Shown: positions 34,289-43,763, counted from the first letter of the stretch. The stretch: 64,000 nt of DNA from an uncultured Cellulomonadaceae bacterium (GCA_947495165.1 CANLXM010000001.1:186001-250000); one strand, 5' to 3'. Program-made: numbers and translations. The notes: generated by a model not told the origin, from the sequence alone.

Positions 34289-36655
34289 CTAGAGAGCGGC
34301 CGTGGCTGCGACGCGCTCCCTGACCTCGCGCGCCGCGGCGACGAGGTGTTCCAGGCTCGGGGTGGTCTCGGCGTAGCCGCGCGTCTTGAGCCCGCAGTCC
34401 GGGTTCACCCAGAGCACGTCGGGGTCGACGGAGCCGACGGCGAGCTCGAGCAGCTCGGTGATCTCCGCGGTGTCCGGCACGCGCGGGGAGTGGATGTCGT
34501 ACACGCCGGGGCCGACGCCGCGGGAAAACCCCACGCGCGTGAGCTCGGGCAGGATCTCCATGCGGGAGCGTGCCGCCTCGATCGACGTGACGTCGGCGTC
34601 GAGGGCGTCGATCGCGCTGATGACCTCACCGAACTCCGAGTAGCACAGGTGCGTGTGCACCTGGGTGTCCGGGCGCACGCCCGACGTCGCGAGCGTGAAC
34701 GACTTCACCGACCAGTCCAGGTACGCCGGCTGGTCCGCCTTGCGCAGGGGCAGCAGCTCGCGCAGCGCGGGCTCGTCCACCTGGATGACGGCGACGCCCG
34801 CGGCCTCGAGGTCGGCGAGCTCGTCGCGCAGCGCGAGGCCGATCTGGTTGGCGGTTTCGCCCAGGGGCACGTCGTCGCGGACGAACGACCACGCCATGAT
34901 CGTGACCGGCCCGGTGAGCATGCCCTTGACCGGCTTGGGCGTGAGCGACTGCGCGTAGGTGGTCCAGCGCACGGTCATCGGCTCGGGCCGCGAGACGTCG
35001 CCCCACAGGATCGACGGACGCGTGCAGCGCGACCCGTAGGACTGGACCCAGCCGTGCTGCGTGACCGCGAAGCCGTCGAGCAGCTCGGCGAAGTACTGCA
35101 CCATGTCGTTGCGCTCGGCCTCGCCGTGCACGAGGACGTCGAGCCCGATCTCCTCCTGCAGCGCGACGACGCGGGCGATCTCCGCGCGCATCGCCTCCTC
35201 GTAGGCTTCGGTGCTGAGCTCACCGCGGGCGTGCGCGGCGCGGGCCACGCGGATGTCGCTGGTCTGCGGGAACGAGCCGATCGTCGTCGTCGGCAGGAGC
35301 GGCAGGCCGAGGCGCTGCTGCTGCGCGGCCTTGCGGGACTCGTGCGAACCGCGGTGGAAGTCGTGGTCGGTGAGGCCGGCGGTGCGCTCGCGGACGGAGG
35401 GCTCGGCCACACCGGGCGCCTGGGCGCGGTCGGCCAGCGCCGCGGTGGCTGTGGCGAGGGCGTCGGCGACGGCGTCGCGCCCCGACCCGAGGCCCGTGGC
35501 GAGCGTGACGACCTCGGCGACCTTCTGGTCCGCGAAGGCGAGCCAGGACACGAGGCGCGGGTCCAGGGCGGTCTCGTCCGCGACGTCGTGCGGGACGTGG
35601 AACAGGGACGTCGAGGTGGCGACGGCGAGCGCCCCGGCCGTGCCGGTGAGCGCCTCGAGCTGGTCGAGCTTGCCCGCGAGGTCCGCACGCCAGATGTTGT
35701 GGCCGTCGACGACGCCGGCGACCAGGGTCTTCGTCTCGAGCCCGGCGAGCCCGGCCGCGGGAGCCGAACCCTTGACGAGGTCGATGGCGACGGCCTCGAC
35801 GCCGGTGGCGGCGACCGTCGGCCACGCCGCGCCCAGGTCGCCGTACGGAGCGGCGAGCAGGATGGCCGGGCGGGCGGCGCCGTCGGCGGTGAGCGTCGTG
35901 TAGGTCTCGGTGACCGCGCGGTGCACGACGTCGGCGGGGACGTCGCCGTCCGCCACGAGGGCCGGCTCGTCGAGCTGCACCCAGGTCGCGCCGGCGGCGG
36001 CGAGCTCGGCGAGCAGCTCCGCGTACACGGCGGTGACCTCGGCCAGCCGGTCGAGCGGGGAGAAGCCCGCGGGGGCGTCCGACGCGGGCTTGCTCAGCAG
36101 CAGGAACGTCACCGGACCGACGAGGACCGGGCGCGTGAGGACGCCGTCGGCCAGCGCCTCGGTGAACTCGGTGACCGCGCGCCGGGAGGCGAGGTGGATC
36201 GGGGTGTCCGGACCGATCTCCGGCACGAGGTAGTGGTAGTTGGAGTCGAACCACTTGGTCATCTCGAGCGGCGCGCGCTGGCCCTCGCCGCGGGCGATCG
36301 TGAAGTAGCCGGCGAGGTCCACGGCGCCGTCGGGCCCGACGAGGTCCGCGAAGCGGTCGGGGATCGCGCCGAGCGTCACGGCGGCGTCGAGCACCTGGTC
36401 GTAGAACGAGTGCGCGGACGGGATCGCGGCGTCGTCGCGGCCCAGGCCGAGCTCGGCGAGGCGCTCGCGGGTCCGACGGCGCAGGTCCGCGGCGCTCTGC
36501 TCGAGCGTGGCGGCGTCGGTCTTGCCGGCCCAGAACGCCTCGACGGCGCGCTTGAGCTCGCGGCGCGGGCCGATGCGCGGGTAGCCGAGGATCGTGGCTG
36601 CGGGGAACGTGGATGTGGTGGGCGGGGTGGTGCTGGGCTGGCCGGTGGCGGTCAT
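34289..36655 (-). CDS. metE: Cobalamin-independent methionine synthase
   Basis: 788 residues, normal for MetE. Two related barrels; zinc ligands are in THLCYSEF (His-x-Cys) and [10 protein letters not shown] (Cys) near the C-terminus, and [13 protein letters not shown] opens the folate barrel. It moves the methyl of 5-methyl-THF-triglutamate to homocysteine. Its ATG has AAGGAG 7 nt upstream and overlaps the metF stop (ATGA), so MetF makes the methyl donor in a coupled pair. Confidence 0.95.
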   Translation of the reverse strand: MTATGQPSTTPPTTSTFPAATILGYPRIGPRRELKRAVEAFWAGKTDAATLEQSAADLRRRTRERLAELGLGRDDAAIPSAHSFYDQVLDAAVTLGAIPDRFADLVGPDGAVDLAGYFTIARGEGQRAPLEMTKWFDSNYHYLVPEIGPDTPIHLASRRAVTEFTEALADGVLTRPVLVGPVTFLLLSKPASDAPAGFSPLDRLAEVTAVYAELLAELAAAGATWVQLDEPALVADGDVPADVVHRAVTETYTTLTADGAARPAILLAAPYGDLGAAWPTVAATGVEAVAIDLVKGSAPAAGLAGLETKTLVAGVVDGHNIWRADLAGKLDQLEALTGTAGALAVATSTSLFHVPHDVADETALDPRLVSWLAFADQKVAEVVTLATGLGSGRDAVADALATATAALADRAQAPGVAEPSVRERTAGLTDHDFHRGSHESRKAAQQQRLGLPLLPTTTIGSFPQTSDIRVARAAHARGELSTEAYEEAMRAEIARVVALQEEIGLDVLVHGEAERNDMVQYFAELLDGFAVTQHGWVQSYGSRCTRPSILWGDVSRPEPMTVRWTTYAQSLTPKPVKGMLTGPVTIMAWSFVRDDVPLGETANQIGLALRDELADLEAAGVAVIQVDEPALRELLPLRKADQPAYLDWSVKSFTLATSGVRPDTQVHTHLCYSEFGEVISAIDALDADVTSIEAARSRMEILPELTRVGFSRGVGPGVYDIHSPRVPDTAEITELLELAVGSVDPDVLWVNPDCGLKTRGYAETTPSLEHLVAAAREVRERVAATAAL

Positions 36656-37758
36656 GCGGAGGCTCCTTGGATGGTCGGTCGGGTGGTTGCTGGCACGACC
36701 CACGGCCCGCTGGCCAGGTCCGGCGCCGTCACGCCGGCCGGAGCCGGGCGTGTGGAGCCGCCGCCGAGGTGGACGCCCTCGAGCAGGTCAAGTGCTGCCT
36801 TGTGCTGGTTGAACGTGTAGATGTGCAGGCCGGGTGCGCCGGCGTCGAGCACGGCGGACGCGAGCTCGACCGACGCGCGCACCCCGCGGGCGTGGCGCTC
36901 GGCCGGGTCGGTCAGCCGCTCGAGGTCCGCGACGAGGTCGCGCGGGGCGGCGACGCCGGTGAGCGCCTCGACCCGGGCCAGGCGCGTCGGGTCCGTCGCG
37001 GGCAGGAGGCCGGCGAGGATCGGGATCGTCACGCCCGCCGCACGGGCAGCGGCGACGAAGCCCGTGTAGGTCGCAGGCTCGTAGAACAGCTGGGTGATCG
37101 CGAAGCTCGCGCCAGCGTCCTGCTTGTCCTTGAGGCGCGCGACCTCCTGCTCGGGGCTCGTGCCCGCGGCGGGGTTGCCGCCGGGGAAGGCGGCGACCGC
37201 GATGGTGAGGGGGCGTGCGGCTCCGCGCAGGGCAGCGGCGGCGTTCTGCTCGCAACGCTCCGCCTCGACCTCCCGCAGGAGGGCGACGAGCTCGACCGAC
37301 GACGCGACGCCGTCGGGCGTGGGACGCCACGACGGCTGGTCGACCGGCGGGTCGCCGCGCAGTGCGAGGAAGCTGCGTACGCCGCGGGACAGGAAGTCGC
37401 GCACGACCTCACGCATCTCCTCCCGCGTGGTCCCGACGCAGGTCAGGTGCGCGATCGGCAGCGCGGGGACGTCCCGGACGAGGGCCTCGAGGACCGCGGT
37501 CGACGTCGCGCGGTCCTGGCCGGCGGCACCGTAGGTCACGGACACGAAGTCGGGCTTGGCCTCGAGGAGCCGGCGCGCGGTCTCCCAGAACTTGGGCGCG
37601 GCCCCGGGGTTGCGCGGCGGCATGAGCTCGAACGAGATCGTCGGGCGCTGGGCCGTCGCGTCGGGCGGGGTCGGTGCGGTCGGGGACTGACCCGGCCGGG
37701 TCTGGCCAGGGCTGGTGTGGCCCCGAGGGGTCGGTGACGCAGAAGCGGAAGCCGCCAT
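36652..37758 (-). CDS. metF: 5,10-methylenetetrahydrofolate reductase
   Basis: 368 residues, slightly longer than usual because of a Pro/Thr-rich N-terminal 38 residues. [25 protein letters not shown]-like [16 protein letters not shown], and ITQLFYEP are the FAD-barrel motifs in order. It reduces methylene-THF to 5-methyl-THF. GGAG lies 8 nt before the ATG. A SAM-responsive riboswitch is directly upstream, so SAM excess should shut off metF and metE together. Confidence 0.93.
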   Translation of the reverse strand: MAASASASPTPRGHTSPGQTRPGQSPTAPTPPDATAQRPTISFELMPPRNPGAAPKFWETARRLLEAKPDFVSVTYGAAGQDRATSTAVLEALVRDVPALPIAHLTCVGTTREEMREVVRDFLSRGVRSFLALRGDPPVDQPSWRPTPDGVASSVELVALLREVEAERCEQNAAAALRGAARPLTIAVAAFPGGNPAAGTSPEQEVARLKDKQDAGASFAITQLFYEPATYTGFVAAARAAGVTIPILAGLLPATDPTRLARVEALTGVAAPRDLVADLERLTDPAERHARGVRASVELASAVLDAGAPGLHIYTFNQHKAALDLLEGVHLGGGSTRPAPAGVTAPDLASGPWVVPATTRPTIQGASA

Positions 37759-37763
37759 GGTGA

Positions 37764-37874
37764 TGCTCCATCGAACCTGGCGTTAGCACCCGCACCCTCA
37801 GGAGGCTTCCGTAGTGGGGGGTTGCTGCGGTGTCATCGAGCCAGGACTCTCAACCGCTCTGGATGGGTCAACCC
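37764..37874 (-). promoter_or_regulatory. SAM-I/SAM-IV clan riboswitch
   Basis: Read on the minus strand it carries conserved S-box elements: AGAGCGGTTGAGAG (37858-37845), CTGGCTCGATGACACCG (about 37843-37827), GCAACC (37825-37820) and GTGCTAACGCC near 37788-37778. Order and spacing fit the SAM-binding core. The last helix abuts the metF ribosome site, so control is probably of translation start. SAM-IV fits the actinobacterial setting best. Confidence 0.8.
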
Positions 37875-37876
37875 GG

Positions 37877-37905
37877 ACACTAGGGGCGCAGGGGGCGAGC
37901 GACAA
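37877..37905 (-). promoter_or_regulatory. Promoter of metF-metE
   Basis: Minus strand: TTGTCG (37905-37900), 17 bp, TAGTGT (37882-37877). The transcript would start near 37870, at the 5' edge of the riboswitch. Confidence 0.5.
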
Positions 37906-38008
37906 GGGGTGAGCCAGAAGGTCTCGCGCACTGAGATGGCGGCGGGGCGCTCGCGGTGCCCCGCCGCCAGCCGCCGGCCGCCTTCTGCCCCCGCCGCCTT
38001 GCGCCCCG

Positions 38009-38079
38009 CGACTTCGTGAGTTTGTCGCGACTTCGCGACTTCAAAGTCACGAAGTCGAGGCCAAAGTCGCGAAGTCGCG
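38009..38079. repeat. Interleaved inverted repeats
   Basis: Four related units A-B-C-D: A (38009-38019) is a perfect 11-bp inverted repeat of C (38047-38057), and B (38026-38041) is a perfect 16-bp inverted repeat of D (38064-38079). The pairs interlock, so both could form only as a pseudoknot or as alternatives. It lies between the metF promoter and the acr3 promoter. Confidence 0.7.
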
Positions 38080-38190
38080 GGACGGCGGGACGGCGGTTGG
38101 GCTGATCGAGGGCGGGGCAGGCGGGTGGCTGATCGGGGAGCGGGGCAGGCGGCCCGGATCGGCGCGGTCGGGGCGGGGCGTGTGATCCCC

Positions 38191-38219
38191 TTGGTGTCTG
38201 GATCGAGAGGTGTCAATAT
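38191..38219 (+). promoter_or_regulatory. acr3 promoter, leaderless
   Basis: TTGGTG (38191-38196), 17 bp, CAATAT (38214-38219), 6 nt, then ATG at 38226. It is the best-formed leaderless promoter of the window and a probable ArsR target. Confidence 0.6.
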
Positions 38220-38225
38220 AGGCGC

Positions 38226-39395
38226 ATGTCGATGCAGCCTTCGCCGGCCACCGCCCCGGCCACCGGACCATCCGCCGCTCCCGCCGCTCCCGCCGCCCTC
38301 GCCGCTCGCCGCCTGTCGACCCTGGACCGGTGGCTGCCGCTGTGGATCGGGCTCGCGATGGTCGGCGGACTGGTGCTCGGGCGGTTCGTCCCCGCGGTCG
38401 CGGACCTCCTGGCCGCGATGGAGATCGGCGGCATCTCGATCCCGATCGCCCTCGGCCTGCTCGTGATGATGTACCCGGTCCTCGCGAAGGTCCGCTACGA
38501 CAAGGTCGCCGCAGTCACAGGAGACAAGCGGCTGCTCGTCTCCTCGCTCGTGCTCAACTGGCTCGTCGGTCCGGCTCTCATGTTCGCCCTGGCCTGGACG
38601 TTCCTCCCGGGCCTGCCCGAGTACCGCACCGGCCTGATCATCGTGGGCCTCGCCCGCTGCATCGCGATGGTCGTGATCTGGAACGACCTCGCGTGCGGAG
38701 ACCGCGAGGCCGCCGCCGTGCTCGTCGCGATCAACTCGGTGTTCCAGGTCTTCGCGTTCTCGCTCCTCGGGTACTTCTACCTCACGGTCCTGCCCGGCTG
38801 GCTCGGCCTCGACTCCGCGGGCCTCGACGTCTCGATCGGGCAGATCGCGCTGAACGTGCTGATCTTCCTCGGCGTGCCCCTGGTCGCCGGCTTCGCGTCC
38901 CGCTTGGTCGGCGAGCGCGCCAAGGGTCGGGACTGGTACGAGGAGCGCTTCATCCCCGTGATCAGCCCGTGGGCGCTGTACGGCCTGCTGTTCACGATCG
39001 TCCTGCTGTTCGCCCTGCAGGGTGAGGCCGTGACGTCGAACCCGCTCGACGTCGTGCGGATCGCCGTGCCGCTGCTCGCCTACTTCGCGGTCATGTGGGG
39101 CGTCGGGATCGTCGTCGGCAAGGCGCTCGCCCTCGGGTACGCCCGCTCGACCACGCTCGCGTTCACCGCCGCCGGCAACAACTTCGAGCTCGCGATCGCG
39201 GTGGCGATCGGTACCTTCGGCGCGGCGTCGGGGCAGGCGCTCGCGGGCGTCGTCGGGCCGCTGATCGAGGTGCCCGTCCTGGTGGGGCTCGTGTACGTCT
39301 CGCTGTGGCTCGCCCGCCGCTGGTTCGCGACCGACCCCTACGCCGCGCCCGCGCCCGCGCCCGCGGCGACCGACCCCGAGGAGGCCCGCTCATGA
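38226..39395 (+). CDS. acr3: Arsenite efflux permease ACR3
   Basis: 389 residues with about ten membrane helices after a 30-residue Ala/Pro N-terminus. The ACR3 signature is present: IALGLLVMMYPVLAKVRY, a conserved Cys in LARCIAMVVIW (about 139), and FTAAGNNFELAIAVA (conserved Glu) near 315. It expels As(III) or Sb(III) by proton exchange. First gene of the ars operon; the stop overlaps the fusion gene start (ATGA). Confidence 0.93.
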   Translation: MSMQPSPATAPATGPSAAPAAPAALAARRLSTLDRWLPLWIGLAMVGGLVLGRFVPAVADLLAAMEIGGISIPIALGLLVMMYPVLAKVRYDKVAAVTGDKRLLVSSLVLNWLVGPALMFALAWTFLPGLPEYRTGLIIVGLARCIAMVVIWNDLACGDREAAAVLVAINSVFQVFAFSLLGYFYLTVLPGWLGLDSAGLDVSIGQIALNVLIFLGVPLVAGFASRLVGERAKGRDWYEERFIPVISPWALYGLLFTIVLLFALQGEAVTSNPLDVVRIAVPLLAYFAVMWGVGIVVGKALALGYARSTTLAFTAAGNNFELAIAVAIGTFGAASGQALAGVVGPLIEVPVLVGLVYVSLWLARRWFATDPYAAPAPAPAATDPEEARS

Positions 39396-40378
39396 CCGCC
39401 GTCGAGAGCTGCACCCCGGCCGTCGAGTCCCACGCCCTGGGGGCCGACGTCGCCACCTCGGTCGCCACCGCGCTCAAGGCCCTGGCCGACCCCCTGCGCC
39501 TGCGCATGCTGTCGTTCATCGCGACCGCCCCGGCCGCCGAGGCCTGCGTGTGCGACCTCGCCGCGCTCACCGACGTCTCCCAGCCCACGGTCTCCCACCA
39601 CCTCAAGGTGCTGCGCGACGTCGGCGTGCTCGCCTCCGAGCGACGCGGCACGTGGGTCTGGTACCGCATCACGCCTGGGTACCGCGCCGCGACGACGACG
39701 CTCCTCGAGTCGTTCGCGCCCGCGGTCCTCTACGCCGCGCACGGAGGCCCCGTCCTCGGCGGCCTCCTCGACGTCGACGCGACCCTCGACCACGTCGCCG
39801 AGGACCTCGCGCGGGAGTTTCCCGCGGTCGCGCACGACGCCGTCCAGCGCCTCGTGCGCGAGTCCTACACGGCGCTCGCCCGCTCGGCGAAGGTCTCCGC
39901 GCACCTCGTCCCGCTCGCGCAGCGGTTCGCCCACCAGCGGCTCACCGACCTCACGCGCGCACCTGACGGGCGCCCCCAGGTGCTGTTCCTGTGCGTCGCC
40001 AACGCCGGGCGCTCTCAGCTCGCCGCGGCGCTGCTGCAGCACTACGCGGGCGACCGCGTCGTCGTGCGGTCCGCCGGGTCCGCTCCCGCCGCGACCGTGC
40101 ACGACGGCGTCCGGGGGGCGCTGGCCGACCTCGCCGTCACCGAGGTCTTCCCCAAGCCGTTGACCGACGACGCCGTCCGGGCGGCCGACGTCGTCGTCAC
40201 CATGGGCTGCGGGGACGTGTGCCCCGTGCTGCCCGGCAAGCGCTACGAGGACTGGCAGGTCGGCGACCCGGCCCTCGCCTCCCCGGCCGGTGTCGCAGCC
40301 ATCCGCGCCGACATCGACGCGCGCATCCGCGGCCTGCTGCGGGACCTGCTGCCCGACCTCGAGCTGCCCGACGCCTGA
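39392..40378 (+). CDS. arsR: ArsR regulator fused to arsenate reductase (ArsR-ArsC)
   Basis: 328 residues. Residues about 20-100 are an ArsR winged helix with an As(III) pair in EACVCDL and the DNA helix VSQPTVSHHLKVL. A helical middle (about 105-190) links to a low-molecular-weight phosphatase-like ArsC domain from about 195, with P-loop CVANAGRS and CGDVCP as the redox cysteines. It would sense arsenite and reduce arsenate in one polypeptide. Such fusions are known in actinobacteria. Confidence 0.9.
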   Translation: MTAVESCTPAVESHALGADVATSVATALKALADPLRLRMLSFIATAPAAEACVCDLAALTDVSQPTVSHHLKVLRDVGVLASERRGTWVWYRITPGYRAATTTLLESFAPAVLYAAHGGPVLGGLLDVDATLDHVAEDLAREFPAVAHDAVQRLVRESYTALARSAKVSAHLVPLAQRFAHQRLTDLTRAPDGRPQVLFLCVANAGRSQLAAALLQHYAGDRVVVRSAGSAPAATVHDGVRGALADLAVTEVFPKPLTDDAVRAADVVVTMGCGDVCPVLPGKRYEDWQVGDPALASPAGVAAIRADIDARIRGLLRDLLPDLELPDA

Positions 40379-40421
40379 CCTGCACGCTCATACACCTGCC
40401 CGACGACCCCAGGAGAACCCC

Positions 40422-40856
40422 ATGACCGAGCCCACGACCCGCCCGTCCGCCCTCTTCGTCTGCGTGCACAACGCCGGCCGCTCCCAGATGGCCGCGGGGT
40501 ACCTGCGCGCGCTGTCAGGCGGCGCCGTGGAGGTCCGCTCGGCCGGCTCCGCGCCCGCCGACCAGATCAACCCCACCGCCGTCGAGGCGATGCTCGAAGA
40601 GGGCATCGACATCCGCGCCGAGCAGCCCAAGGTCCTCACGCCCGACGCCGTGCAGGCCTCCGACGTCGTCATCACGATGGGCTGCGGCGACGTCTGCCCG
40701 ATCTACCCGGGCAAGCGCTACGAGGACTGGAAGCTCGACGACCCGGCCGGCCAGGGCATCGAGGCGGTGCGCCCGATCCGCGACGAGATCCGTGCGCGCG
40801 TGCTGGCGCTGCTCGACGAGCTGGGCGTCGCCCCGGTCGACCTCACCCTGACCTGA
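40422..40856 (+). CDS. arsC: Arsenate reductase ArsC
   Basis: 144 residues, low-molecular-weight phosphatase type. P-loop CVHNAGRSQMA (Cys14) and the pair CGDVC near 90 form the redox relay, probably with mycothiol. It reduces arsenate to arsenite for ACR3. It closely resembles the ArsC half of the upstream fusion, so the operon has two such domains. AGGAG precedes the ATG. The 3' end overlaps the convergent GNAT gene by 14 bp. Confidence 0.92.
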   Translation: MTEPTTRPSALFVCVHNAGRSQMAAGYLRALSGGAVEVRSAGSAPADQINPTAVEAMLEEGIDIRAEQPKVLTPDAVQASDVVITMGCGDVCPIYPGKRYEDWKLDDPAGQGIEAVRPIRDEIRARVLALLDELGVAPVDLTLT

Positions 40857-41367
40857 GGCTGCGCTGCAGCAGCGTCGTCCCGAGCCAGCGGTCGAACTTG
40901 TGGCCGACGCGCTCCAACCGGCCCGCCTCGCTGAAGCCGGCTCGCCGGTGCAGCGCCAGGGAGGCGGTGGAGTCGGCGTCGGCGATCACGGCGATCACCT
41001 CGCGGGCCCCTGCCGTCGCGGCGTCGTCGAGCAGCTGGGCGAGCAGGCGTGCGCCCAGCCCCCGCCCGACGGCGTCGGGCGCCAGGTAGATGGTGTCCTC
41101 GACCGTCCGGGCGTAGGCCGGGCGGGGACGCCACGCGCTCACATAGGCGAAGCCGACGACGCCAGGTCCCCCGTCCTGGGCCTGTGCGTCGGCGACGACG
41201 AGGAACGGCCACCCTGCGCTCGTGATCGCCGCGAGCTTCTCCACCCAGGCGTCGGCGGTCGGGGGCGTGAGCTCGAAGGTCGCGGTCGACGTCGTCACGT
41301 AGTGCGCGAAGATCCCCGCCACGTCGGCCATGTCCGCGGCCGTCGCGGGGCGGATCAGCGCCGTCAC
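40843..41367 (-). CDS. arsN: GNAT acetyltransferase, ArsN/phosphinothricin type
   Basis: 174 residues. The GNAT acetyl-CoA loop is in GRGLGARLL (about 112-120), with the typical opening IRPATAADMADVAGIFAHYV and HRRAGFSEAGRLERVGHKF at the end, as in phosphinothricin acetyltransferases. In ars clusters such enzymes (ArsN1) acetylate arsinothricin-type organoarsenicals. Its GTG overlaps the ArsO-like stop (GTGA). A generic acetyltransferase is the alternative. Confidence 0.75.
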   Translation of the reverse strand: MTALIRPATAADMADVAGIFAHYVTTSTATFELTPPTADAWVEKLAAITSAGWPFLVVADAQAQDGGPGVVGFAYVSAWRPRPAYARTVEDTIYLAPDAVGRGLGARLLAQLLDDAATAGAREVIAVIADADSTASLALHRRAGFSEAGRLERVGHKFDRWLGTTLLQRSLRSG

Positions 41368-42764
41368 GCGCGGTCCCCGGAGCGGCCGTGCGTGACGCCC
41401 GTGGCGAAGCCGAGCAGCGTTCGCCCGTCGGCGGGGACGGTCTCGGCGGGCGCGCCGCCGCCGCAACACCCGCCGCTGACCTCGTCGTCGGCCGCGAGGT
41501 CGGACGAGCACACGCCCGTCGCGGGTAGGTCGAGCTGGACGACGTCGGCCCCCGCGCGGTCGCCGGCGAGCGCGGCGGCGATCGAGCGGACCTGCTCGTA
41601 GCCGGTCGCGAGCAGGAAGGTCGGCGCGCGGCCGTAGGACTTCATGCCGGCGAGGTAGAAGCCGTCGTCGGGGTGGGCGAGGACCGACTCGCCGTGCGGG
41701 GGCACGGTGCCGCAGGAGTGGTGGTTCGGGTCGATCAGCGGGGCGAGCGCCGCCGGTGCCTCGACGACGGGATCGAGGTCGAGGCGGACCTCGCGGAGCA
41801 TGTCGAGGTCGGGGCGGAAGCCCGTGGCGTTGACGATCGCGTGCACCTCGAGGTCGAGCGGTGAGTCCTTGGAGAGCCCGAGCACGCGGACCGTGTCCGG
41901 GCCGGGGGCGAGCTGTTCGATCGACACGTAGGTGCGCAGGGTCAGGCGACCGGCGTCGACGGCGTCCTTGAGCCGGTGCCCCAGCAGGCCGCGGGCCGGG
42001 AGCTCGTCGTCGGCACCTCCGCCGAACAGGCGCCGGGCGGAGCCGCCGCGGATGGCCCAGGTGACCGTCGTCCCGGGCTCCCGCTCGGCGAGCTCGACGA
42101 GGCTGAGGAGGGTGTTCGCGGCCGAGTGCCCCATGCCGACGACGAGCGTGTGCCGGCCGGCGAAGGTGCTCCGGTCCGCGCCGAGGACGTCCGGGAGCGG
42201 GCCGGTGACGAAGCGCTCCGCTGCGTCCTCGCCGTGGGCGGGCAGGCCGCCGGTGCCGAGGGGGTTGGAGGTGGAGAAGGTCCCGGAGGCGTCGATCACC
42301 GCGCGGGCCAGGACGTCCTGCACCTGTCCGTCGGGCCCGAGGGTGCGCACCCGGTAGCCGCGGCGCTCGCGGCCGAGCGAGCGGGTCTTGTCTGCGCCGT
42401 CCCGGGCCACGGCGAGCACGCGCGTGCCGGTGCGCAGGCGCGAGGCGATCGCCTGCGTCGCGGCCAACGGACGGAGATAGCGCTCGACCAGGTCGGCGCC
42501 CGTCGGCAGGGCGTCGGGGTCGGGTGCTGCCCAGCCGGTCGGGGCCAGCAGAAGGCGGGCAGCGGCGTCGACGTCGTAGCGCCAGGGTGAGAAGAGCCGG
42601 ACGTGGCCCCAGCGCGCGACGGCTGCTCCGGCGTCGGGCCCGGCTTCGAGGATCAGCGGCTCGAGGCCACGCTCGAGCAGGTGGGCGGCGGCGGCGAGGC
42701 CGACCGGGCCGGCGCCGATCACGACGACCGGCAGGTCGGAGCGCGCGGGGGCGGGGATGCTCAT
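41364..42764 (-). CDS. arsO: ArsO-like FAD-dependent oxidoreductase
   Basis: 466 residues. FAD motif VIGAGPVGLAAAAHLLERG (about 15-33), a second nucleotide motif VVGMGHSAANTL (about 208), and VNATGFRPDLD near 310 make this a flavin monooxygenase-like enzyme. The C-terminus has several cysteines, including CCGGG near 432, possibly a metalloid site. Similar genes in ars operons are called arsO; the reaction is not established. It diverges from the second arsR. Confidence 0.75.
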   Translation of the reverse strand: MSIPAPARSDLPVVVIGAGPVGLAAAAHLLERGLEPLILEAGPDAGAAVARWGHVRLFSPWRYDVDAAARLLLAPTGWAAPDPDALPTGADLVERYLRPLAATQAIASRLRTGTRVLAVARDGADKTRSLGRERRGYRVRTLGPDGQVQDVLARAVIDASGTFSTSNPLGTGGLPAHGEDAAERFVTGPLPDVLGADRSTFAGRHTLVVGMGHSAANTLLSLVELAEREPGTTVTWAIRGGSARRLFGGGADDELPARGLLGHRLKDAVDAGRLTLRTYVSIEQLAPGPDTVRVLGLSKDSPLDLEVHAIVNATGFRPDLDMLREVRLDLDPVVEAPAALAPLIDPNHHSCGTVPPHGESVLAHPDDGFYLAGMKSYGRAPTFLLATGYEQVRSIAAALAGDRAGADVVQLDLPATGVCSSDLAADDEVSGGCCGGGAPAETVPADGRTLLGFATGVTHGRSGDRA

Positions 42765-42806
42765 GATCTCTCCTCGTATCGAAGGACGTCGATCTTCAGA
42801 GGTGCA

Positions 42807-42838
42807 ACGTATCTATAGACGTCGATGCATGGCAAGAT
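42807..42838. promoter_or_regulatory. Operator/promoter between arsO and arsR2
   Basis: An imperfect 16-bp palindrome, ACGTATCTATAGACGT (42807-42822; six of eight pairs), is followed by CAAGAT (42833-42838), exactly 6 nt from the arsR ATG. It probably binds the ArsR and controls both directions. Confidence 0.5.
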
Positions 42839-42844
42839 GGGAAC

Positions 42845-43222
42845 ATGCCCGAGCTCCCGACGATCCCCGCGGCGGCCGCGCCGGAGGCCCCTGTCTGCTG
42901 CGGCCCGCTCGCCACGCGCGCAGCCGACCGCGAGACCGCGACGGCGCTGGCCCGCACCTTCAAGGCGCTCGCGGACCCCGCCCGCGTGCAGCTGCTCTCG
43001 ATCGTCGCGGCCCACGAGGGCGCCGAAGCGTGCGTCTGCGACCTCACCGAGCCCCTCGGCCTGGCGCAACCGACCGTCAGCCACCACCTGAAGATCCTGG
43101 TCGACGCCGGTCTCCTGGCGCGGGAGCAGCGCGGGCGCTGGGCCTACTTCTCCCTGGTCCCGGGCGCGCTCGCCGCCCTCGCCGCTGGACTCGCGGAGCA
43201 GGTGCCCACGCACCAGGGCTAG
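42845..43222 (+). CDS. arsR: ArsR-family arsenic-responsive repressor
   Basis: 125 residues, winged helix with DNA helix LAQPTVSHHLKIL. Cysteines PVCCGP (about 18-19) and EACVCDL (about 60-62) could bind As(III). It is a stand-alone repressor, unlike the fusion at 39392, and presumably controls the arsO-arsN genes. Apparently leaderless. Confidence 0.88.
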   Translation: MPELPTIPAAAAPEAPVCCGPLATRAADRETATALARTFKALADPARVQLLSIVAAHEGAEACVCDLTEPLGLAQPTVSHHLKILVDAGLLAREQRGRWAYFSLVPGALAALAAGLAEQVPTHQG

Positions 43223-43229
43223 CCGCCCG

Positions 43230-43763
43230 TCAGCGGCGCCGCGGCTCGCCCGGGGCGCGCTCGCCGTCGTCCGTGCCGTCGTCGGCCTGGAAGATCAGCG
43301 CCGAGAGCTGACGCTGGACCTGCTCGACGTTCGGGACGTCGTGCAGCTTGACCCCGGCCTTCTCGGTCGCGTCCGACACGATGATCGTGCCGCAGCCGAA
43401 CAAGCGGTCCGTCAGGTGCTTCTCGTACGTCAGGTCGTTGATCCGGAACAGCGGGATGTCGCGGCCCGTGCGCGTGAGGATCCCGGTGCGGGTCACGAGG
43501 CGCCGGTTGGTGAACGTGTACGTCGTCGTCCGCCAGCGCAGGAACGGCACGAAGACCCAGGCGACCACCGCGACCACCGCGAGGACGCCGATCACGAGGA
43601 GCAGCCACCCCCGCGCGTCGTTCTCCGGCAGGAGCACCACAGCCGCGACGACCGCGGCGAGCACGACGACGAGGGTCGCCATCGCCCCGAACAGTGCCTT
43701 CGCGTGCGTGCGCATCTCGAGCACCACGTGCTCGTCGGGACCGAGGGTGCGGGAGATCGCCAT
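43230..43763 (-). CDS. Membrane protein with bacterial PH domain
   Basis: 177 residues: two membrane helices (about 24-47 and 53-73), then a bPH2 domain (WRTTTYTFTNRRLVTRTGIL, about 78-97, and IPLFRINDLTYEK). A short charged tail follows. bPH2 proteins are membrane-linked with unclear roles. The ATG at 43763 has AAGG 9 nt upstream, preferred over one three codons earlier. Confidence 0.8.
   Translation of the reverse strand: MAISRTLGPDEHVVLEMRTHAKALFGAMATLVVVLAAVVAAVVLLPENDARGWLLLVIGVLAVVAVVAWVFVPFLRWRTTTYTFTNRRLVTRTGILTRTGRDIPLFRINDLTYEKHLTDRLFGCGTIIVSDATEKAGVKLHDVPNVEQVQRQLSALIFQADDGTDDGERAPGEPRRR

Noticed and set aside
34346..36820. 820-codon frame opposite metE
   Set aside because: Antisense shadow of a complete, motif-rich metE.
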